From IMG/VR virus record IMGVR_UViG_3300042301_001793, positions 1-25,478 of that record: a stretch of 25,478 nt of DNA, one strand, 5' to 3'. Made by a program: the position numbers and the translations under genes. Positions 14,816 through 23,800 of this stretch are shown here, piece by piece. Every line of letters starts with the position of its first letter. The first letter of the stretch is position 1. This DNA is from a virus. The notes under the pieces were generated by a model. The model was not told the DNA's origin. It searched no databases and saw only the letters and a program-made list of their open reading frames with translations.

Positions 14816-17800
14816 ATGAGCGCAAGAGGTTCTAGTAATTTCGAAGGAAACCAGGCTGCAAACCAAGCCAGGCAACAGGCAGCGCAGCTTGAAGCGCGCA
14901 AACAGGCTGAAGCAGCGCGCGCTGCAGCTATTGCTGGGGCGGCAGCTCCTCAGACTACCCCATCTTCCGGCGCTCCCGTAGCTAGCGAGATCGCGAAGCT
15001 AATGGTCGAGACGGCCCAGCGCCAAAAAGCGCAGCCGTCCCCACTTGCAGCCTCTGGCGTATCCCAGGCGCTGCCTCTTAGCCCGATTGCTCCGGGCCAG
15101 CCTGGCCTTCCTGCTGGCGCCCCCACTTCCCTGTCTGATTTATTCGGCGGCCCTGCTGCGTCCCAGGCTCAAGGCGGCCTTTCGGACTACGGTCTTTCTC
15201 CCGACCCGGAGATGATCACCAACGCCGGCGGTAACCCTAACGCGATCACCAGCGACATGCCGGCCGGCATGACCATGGAGCCGGAAGCTCCTATGCCTGG
15301 CCAGCCGGCGCCCCAGGGCGCAGCTCCTATCACCGGAGCCACCACCATTTCTGATCTCGTCGCCCGCGGCCTTGGCGTCAACCAGGCGCCCCAGGCTCCG
15401 GCCATAGCTCAGCCTGGCATGCCGGCGCCGCGCGTCCCTCAGCTGCCACCCATGCCTCAGCTGCCGACCCCCACAGGTCCGCAGATGTTGCCTCAGTATG
15501 CCGGCGCGGACTCTCGCGCTAACTTTGCTCCTGGCGGCACCCCTCAGCTCATGCCGGAAGCCCAGGCCCGCGTTGACCTGGCCAATGCCCCTACCTTTGC
15601 GGATTGGGCCAACCAGCTCCAACAGATGGGGATCGCCGGCAACCCGGCCGCCGCGACCTTTGGCACCGGTATGCCGTCGCCGCGTGTCCCGCAGCTGCCG
15701 CCTATGCCCCAGCTCCCGACGCCGTCGGGTATTCCTTCTGGTCTTGCAGCGCCCCAGCCGGCGCCCCAGGCTCCTGCTTATGCCAATCCCCAAGCCCAAG
15801 GTGGTGTTCAAGCACCCGCCGGACCTCAAGCTCCGGGCGTCGTTCAAGGCCAAGCAGCTCCGGCTCAGCAAGTCCAAGCCCAAGCCCAGCCTCCTGTCGC
15901 TCCTGCGCCCGTTGCTGGACCGGCTCCTGCGCCGGCGGTAGCCCCTGCTCCTGCCCCGGCCCCCGCGCCCCAGGCGCCCCAGGCTCAGCAGCCTCCGTCC
16001 ACCCAGGAACCGGCGCCGATCGACCAGCCGGCCGGCGAAGAAGGCCAGGCCGCCCCTGGCGGCGCGTTCAACGGCTCTCCCCTCCAGAACGCGAAGCCGG
16101 AAAAGCCGATGATCTCCGGCGGCCAGCTGACGCCTCCGACGACATTTGGCAGCATCTCCCCCAATCGTGTCGTCTCGCAGGACAGGCTAACCAAGGCCGG
16201 TCTTTCCGGCGCGCTCTTGTCTCAGTTCGTCGAAGAAGCTCAAATCGGCGCGGTCAAGTGGTATAAGCGCACCGTCGATAACGAGAGCGAGGCCGCCTCG
16301 CTGCTTTACGAATTTGCTAAGAACCGCGCCCAGGAGGAGGCCTTGATGCTCATCCTGGACGGACAGAACCGTCCGATTGCGATCCTGCGCCACCAGATGG
16401 GCGGCCCCGGAAGCACCAGCTTCGCGCCTAACATCCTTGCCGGCGTCGCTGCTGCCACGCCTGGCGCCAAGAAAGTTTATACCGCGCATAACCACCCTGG
16501 CCGGAGCATCGCGTTTTCCGATAAGGATCTCACCAGCCAGCACACCGTCGGGAAGATCCTTTCTTTCGTCGGCGTCGAGGTGAAGGGCGTCATGATCCTG
16601 GGTGATCCCAATTACGACATAGCCGGTATGGACAAGCCCAGGTTCTTGTTCACGGCCGGAAAGGATCTTCTTAAGGATCTTAATCGTTACGCGAACGGAC
16701 GTCCCGATGGTGATGATCCTGCGACCCAAGAGATCCCCATGGCCGCGGACATGGTCCCCCAGAGCGAGGGCTCCGACGACCGCGAAGGCTACGATCCTGG
16801 CCTTAGCGATGAGGACAACATCACGGCGTTTGGTCGCCGGTCGAACGCCGGACTGTATGACATTCCGATCGTTGAGCGCGTGTTTACTACGCGAGGCCGC
16901 GGCCTGGCTAGTGTCAAAATGTCGGCTTCCGGCGGTTACGCTGAGATCGCTCCGCTTCTTCAGAACGGATCTGGCCTGGCGTTTGTTGACGCCGGCCTTA
17001 ACCTTGTCGGCGTCCTGCCCATGTCTATCCGCGAGATGGGCATGCTCATGTCCTATGTCAGCCGTAACCACAAGCCGGGGCAGGGTCACCTGGTTGTGTC
17101 CTCCCGCAAGCTTGGTCCTGCCAGCCTCCGCATCGCTCCCGTAAGGGACGCCGACGGCAAGACCAACGGCAATAAGAACATTGGTCGCGGCAACCTAGAC
17201 TATAGCAATAGCCCGATGGCACGGATCATGGCCATGAACGCCAAGTCCAACGCCGGCCGCGTGATCATCCACCTGGGTGACGTTGACGCCGACCAGGTTT
17301 CCAACGGCGACGACATTTCCGGAACCGTGTCCGGTCGCAACATGACCGCCGACGATGTTATCGACGCAGTCCAGAACCTTAAGGAGGCCATTCAAGAGTC
17401 CGGCCTAGAGTTCCTTGAAGTGACCGGCAACGACACCGGATACGGTGCGTTCCCGTTTGGTCGCCGCCGCGATCTGCAGCCGGATCAATCCAAGGCTCCG
17501 ATCGACGAGGTTAGCCGCTACACCCCGGAAGGCGAAAAGGCCCTGGCAGACGATCAGCAGCCTGGCGCTATCCGCAATCTCCCGAACCCCAAGCTGCCTA
17601 CCGGAGATCGCGCCTCGTTCCGCGAAGAAGGCGAAGCCTATGGCGCCGAGGGTGAAGCCCAGGGTGGCGTCGAAGGCATCGTCCGAGAAGGCCTCCAGGG
17701 CCCGGCAAATGAGGACGCCGACGTCAACGAAACCAACCCGGACGATCCTAACGCCGGCGCAGAGTTTGCCCGCCAGGAGCGCGAAGCCGGCGCCAGGGTT

Positions 17801-20800
17801 AACAGAGATCTACCCAGCGGCCTGGAAAACGCGACTGACGTAACCCCCCTTCTTGGAGCTTACACCCCTAAGAACAAGCTTAGGATCAAGTCTGTCCCAG
17901 GAGAGATGGGAATGAATACCAGCGTCGAAGGAGAGCCAACCCCCTCGATGGAAAAGATTGGCCCTTCCCAGCGCGAGTCCGCTGCTGGCGCCTCCGTATT
18001 CCCACGCACCCTTAGCCCGGCTACCAAGTTTGGCCGATGGACCGGTGAGCAGCTTAAGGACTTTGGTTTGTCCCAGGCCATGCTCGATCAGTTCGTCGAA
18101 CATTCGACGATAGGTCACGTCATGTCCGGCGTCGAGTTCGTCAAGAACGCGGGCGACGCAGCTCACGTCGTGTCCTACATGCGCAAGAACCCGGTCGAGG
18201 AGATCGTCATTCTCGTCTGCGATAAGAACGGCAAGCCTCTCCAGGTGGCCAGGCATAGCACGGCCCATGAGGCCGCCGCTTGTGTCTTTAATCCTGCGAT
18301 CCTTGTTGGCGCCGCAGCCAGCACCCCTGGTGCTGACACGGTTTACTTCATCCATAACCACCCGTCCCGTAAGCCGCACCTTTCCGGTTCAGACGAAAAC
18401 GCCGACAGCAAGATCCGTGACTTAGTTAAAGCTGCCGGTCTAAAGTTTGGAGCTACCATCGCTATCGCCGGCGACAAGTTTGCTGCGCGAGTCAACGGTG
18501 GTATGTCTCAAGGAGCTGTTCCGATCAAGCCGGCTCCGCGTAAGTTTAAGATCCCTCTTACCGAACGTAGGTTTGCGTTCCATGTCGGATACAGCGGCGA
18601 AAGGATCTACGGAACCGCAGACAGCTCCACCCTGGGCGCTGAGGTCTTTGGGACGCAGCCAGGCGTGATCTTCCTGGATAACAACGAGCGCCCGGTTGCC
18701 ACTCTCCCTCTCAGCCTTGAAACCCTGGCTAAGATGCGCGAGCCGGACCCCGCCGGCCAGACGGGCTTTGGTAAATTCGTGGCCACGACCGACCGAGCCG
18801 GAGGTTTGCACATGATCCTATACCTGGGCGACGTCCAGAGGAACGATACCCAGAAATGGATGGGAGCTGCTAATAACTTCACCAAGACTGTCCGCGCAGC
18901 CGGCGGTGTTAAGATGAAGCACATCACCAACATGGATGGAGATACGCTTACCCCTACCCAGGAGTGGGGTGATTTTGACGAAACCGGCGAGGACTATAAC
19001 GCCGGCCAGGACAAGCCGGCCTCCCTGCGCGAAGCGGTAGAGCAAGCGGCTAAAAAAAAAAATGACCTAGAGGTTGGTGAGGGTGACCCGGATCCGGAAA
19101 GCATGGCCCAAATGGGCGAGCTTGAACGATCCTGGCGTGAGGACATGGCTGCTAAGAAGGAAGCTGCAGCCAGGGCGGCGGTAGCCCCTGGCGGCGTCCG
19201 CGCTAACCATGACAACCAGGCCCTGGCCGACAACGGTTTCATCACTCAGCGCGCAAGCCAGGACATGGCCAGGATCATGGAGCGCATCAACAAGCGCTTC
19301 CCTAACGGCTACAAGTTCTTCAAAGCCGGCATGATGGCCGCGCCGGAGTTCAAGAAGATCGCCAATCTCCGGCTGCGCTACGAGAGCCACAACGCCGGTT
19401 TTTCCGGCTTTGAAAGCCAGGACTACGTCTACATCGACGCCGTCTTTGAGGACGGTTCGACGCGCGAGATCGCCAGCCTGGATCTGATGCGCGGCTATGG
19501 CGGCTCCCCGGAGTTCCCAACGGTCGTCACCAAGGTGGGCATGAGCAGCGTAAACACCGATCTTCAGAAGCTTGGCCTGGGTAGCATCTTATATGTCGAG
19601 GGTGGCGAGCGCTTGCGCCGGATGGGCCAGCGAGAGCTGACCGGATCCGTCGTTAACCCGGCTGCCGTAGCTACCCGCGTTAGGGCCTTCCCGGCCGGTA
19701 GCACCGAGCTCGTTTCTATCCCTGGATCGTCTACCATGACCCAGCAGCACATGGCGCAGGAAGCGCTCTTGATCATCAAGAGTGGCATGGCTGCCTATAC
19801 GAGCACACGCCTGGATCCGAACGTCGCCCTGGAAGAAGGCCAGGCCTACGACGATGGCGAGAACACGGTGATCCCTGGCGGCGCCAGGGAAGCCAAGCTT
19901 AAGCAGCAGCCTACCCGGCTGCCGTTGACCTACCTCAATATCGGCCACGGCCCCGGCCCTAATGGCCAGGCTGGGTTCGACTCACCCGAAGCAAAGAAGG
20001 CCTATTACGACAACACCTACCTGTATTTCATAGATAAGAACGGCGAGGTCCATATCACGGAAAACCTGTCGGAGTTATCCCAGGTTAATGGTCCTTGGGC
20101 GAAGGGTAACCCCGACTCCGTAACCCACGGAATGGTGTTCTTGAACAGCAAGTTCGGCGGCATTGGCCGCGATCACAATGGCTTCATGGAAGCCGTCGCC
20201 ATGGGCCGGATCGAGAACCGTGACGGCAAGCTGGTCATGAGCCTAACGCCAGGACCGCAACGGCATCGGATGGGCAAGCCCGTCCTGGAGGACGGCAACC
20301 TGGCTGCGGATCTGACGGAAGCTATCGCTAACCTCAAGACCGAGGCCACCAAACACTTCAAGCTAAGATCGGAACGCAGCGCCAGCGTAGCGACGTTCGG
20401 CCGGACCGGCACCCTGGTCGAAGAAGCCGGCGCAAACTACGACGACGGCGAGAACATGCGCATCCCCGGCGGCGCGCGCGACAAGTTCCTGGACGACAAG
20501 GAGCAGCTGGTAAAGACCTTCAAGGAATACGGCTACATGACCCTTGGTCACGGGATCGACACGTTTGGTGAGCCTGTTGATAAGACCGGCGCCTGGAAGA
20601 AGAAGGCCTACATGTTCATCATCGACCCGGACGGCATGGTCCGCGTCAGCGACACGATCGACAAAGAAGAGGCCAAGTATATCCGAACGATGCAGAAGGA
20701 GTGGGTCGGCATGGCCGTCACCCTTAAGGACATGCTCAAGGCCCAGCCTAACACCAACGTGGTCATTCATAGGCAAGCCTTCCCTGGTCTGCGCAGCATG

Positions 20801-23800
20801 GCCGTCCAGGGGCGCGTCGAGATCCGCGACGGCGTGGCCTACGTTAGCGTCATCAAGAACAATAACCAGAACGAGAACACGGCCAAAGAGCGTCAGCAGC
20901 GCCTGGATCAGATCCGCAGCACGGTCCGTGAAAAGACCGGCGTTAGGGACGTCCGCATCGTGGACATGTCTGCACCGGCCGACGCAGATCCGACCAGGGA
21001 CGCGGACTCCGCGCGCGAACCGGCCATGCCCTACGACGACGGCGAGAACACCCGTATCCCCGGCAGCGAGCGAGACGAGCGCCTTAAGAAGCTTGAGGAA
21101 CGCGCCCGATACATGGAGCAGCTTGGATACATGCACATCGGCCATGGCTATGACGCCGGCATGTTTAGCGAGGACAAGACTCCTGGCGCCTGGAAGAAGA
21201 AGGCCAGGATGTGGGTCCTGTCTACTGAGACGGACCGGATCAAATTCAGCCAGACGATCGACAGGGTCGAAGCCCGTCAGCTTGCCAACATCAAGCGCAT
21301 GCTTCTTGAGGCCGAAGAAAAGGTTAAGCAGACCGACCCGAAGGACCCCATGCTTGGACACCGACAAAGCCTTGTGACCTATTACGCCAAGCGGGCCAAG
21401 GACTTGCAGCACGACATTGGAACGAACGAGTCAGACGTCACCCATAGCGACTCTGCTGCCTTTAGCAAAAATGACTACACCGGACGCAACCCCCAGGGGC
21501 GCGTCGAGATCACACAGGACGGAGTCCTGGTCAGCGTGACCAGGCTGCGCGGCAACATGGAGTCTGTAGCTGATGAAGATTTTGTCATGAGAGAGCTGCG
21601 CGAAGCTGTCGCGAAGGAGCTGGGAGTGTCTCCCAACGAGGTCCGCATCGTGGACATGGATGGGAACACGCCGCCGGTCACGGGGACCGAAACCGATGAT
21701 AGCGCCAGGGAAGCCGGCGCCGCCTACGACGACGGCGAGAACCAGGCTATCCCTGGCGGCGGCCGCCAGGCCTGGATTAAGAAACAGGCTGCGCTGCGCG
21801 CTAAGAACGAACTGCCTGGCGCCCGCCGGATCCAATGGTGGACGGACGTTGGCCATAAGGGGGGTAAGAAAAGCCGCGAGAAAACCTGGCTCTGGGCTTA
21901 CGACAAGCAGGGCAAACTCCAGGTGATCAACGCCGACGAGCTTAGAACCAAGATGATGGATGACGGAGACGCCCTGGGCGCCACCCCCACGCACCTGGAT
22001 TGGGAGGAGGCCTACTTCCCTGGACTCCTGTCCGGAACGGCGCATGGCCGGATCGACGCGAGCGAGGAAGTGATCCGCGTGTCACTTACCGGCCGGATTA
22101 AAGACTCCGCGTTTCGAGAACAGGTCAAGCAAGAGCTGGCCGAATACATCGGCGCCGACGTCGATAAGGTCAAGGGCTACGACTTCACCGGCGGCGGCAT
22201 GCCGGAAGTGTTTGAGCCTGGATCTGAATACGAGGTCCGCGACGACAATAACGAGATCGTCGTGATCAGCTGGGACGACATTGGCTACCCTAAGACTGAG
22301 GCCCCCGACGCCGAGCAGCGTGGCATCAGAAACAAGATGGACGACGCCACCCCTATGGGCCTGTTCTTCATCAATAAGCAGGGCCAGATGGTAACGATCA
22401 CCCAGAACGAGCTCGCGCAGAGATCCATTGACGCCGGCCGTTACATTGACCCGACCCAGGTTGACCATCACGATTGGGCTGACATTGGCCATGAAGGCCT
22501 CAAGGCCGCCGGCATCGAGGCCTGGGACGGAACCAACGACGTGGCCTGGGGCCGGTATGAGATGCGCCCGGACGGGTCCTACATCATGTCCTACCGCGGC
22601 CGGCGCGGTCATTACGGCAACCAGGACGCCAAGGCCAAGCTGGCTGTGATGCTTGAGGTCACCCCGTCACAGATCACCGGCTTTGATTTCCTTAAAAGGG
22701 ATAAGACCAAGGCCACCAGCAACGGCTGGCGCGCCAGCAACGGACGCAACTACAGGGCGGCCCCGATGTTCAACCAGAACCAGGCCGGCAGCGATGCCGA
22801 ATTCCGACAGCTTGCCAACGAGCTGAAGGGCATGAACGTCGATCAAGCCAAGGCCTACTTCAAGAACAACCCCGGCAAGGTTAAGCTCCTGTCCAACCGC
22901 AAGCTGCCGCCTCACCTGGAGAAGCTCATCCAGGCCATGCGCACCATCGGCTACAACGATGCCAAGGCCTGGCTGCAAGCTCACCCTATCGGCCGGAAGC
23001 TCATGGAAAACGGCCGGCTTATCCTGGTCAAGAGCCCCAGCGAGGTGCCCTTTATCAGTCCGCTTGATGCGGACACGGTGGACTTCAATGGCGTCGTCGA
23101 TGGGAACAATCGTGAAGCCACCTATTTCGTGGGAGATCGCATCTCCCAGGCAGAGCTTGACGCCCTAATCCTGCATGAGGTCGGAGTCCACATGGGCATC
23201 GGCAAGGATACGGACCTGGTCAACGACCTATTCGCGGAGCTGTATAGCCTGGCTAAGAACGGGTCCAAGTCAGACCCGGACGTAGCTATCCTAAACGACA
23301 CGTTTGCGCGCGCGTTTGATGCGGTTTGCAGCCTAACGTCCTATGGCCCGGAGATCATGAGGCTCATTAACCAGGGGCAGCTTAGCCCGGTTGAAAGACA
23401 TTCTCCGGAGCGCATCGCCCAGATCATCAAGCAAGTCCTTCAAGCCGACGCGGCTAAGAACAAAGAAACCATTGACGACGGCGACATAGCAGATTTCACG
23501 GCGCACATCATGCGCATGTATCACGAGGAAGCCCTTGGCTACCTCATGAACATGATCTCCATAGCTGAGAACGATGGCACCTATAAGGAGAAGGGCATCA
23601 TCGCCTCGTTGATCCAATGGATCAAGGCGACCATGATCCGCATGGCTTACGCCAATAGCCAGGGCGGCAACCGCCGCGTAGCCGGCGCTGTAATGGGAGC
23701 TCTCAAGGCCGGCCAGGTTATCTCCGGTGCCATCGGAATGTCCAATGTCGGTAACGCCCTTGGGTTTAACGAGCTGAGCAAGCTGCTGGCTATCACTCCA

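Noticed and set aside
15140-17089. Open frames of 247 and 300 codons on the - strand, and of 147 and 220 codons in another + frame
   Set aside because: They lie inside the Pro/Ala/Gln-rich arm and JAB 1, where biased codons leave alternative frames open. Their products are Arg/Ser/Pro- or Val/Leu-rich with no motif.
19052-19062. A11 tract as a sequencing error that fuses two genes
   Set aside because: With 11 A the frame continues for over 2,100 more codons with conserved motifs, whereas 10 or 12 A would end it at once. The count is probably right, though re-sequencing would settle it.
20363-21412. 349-codon open frame on the - strand within the giant gene
   Set aside because: It lies wholly opposite the repeated modules, whose sense frame shows conserved protein motifs. 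The antisense frame is a compositional by-product.
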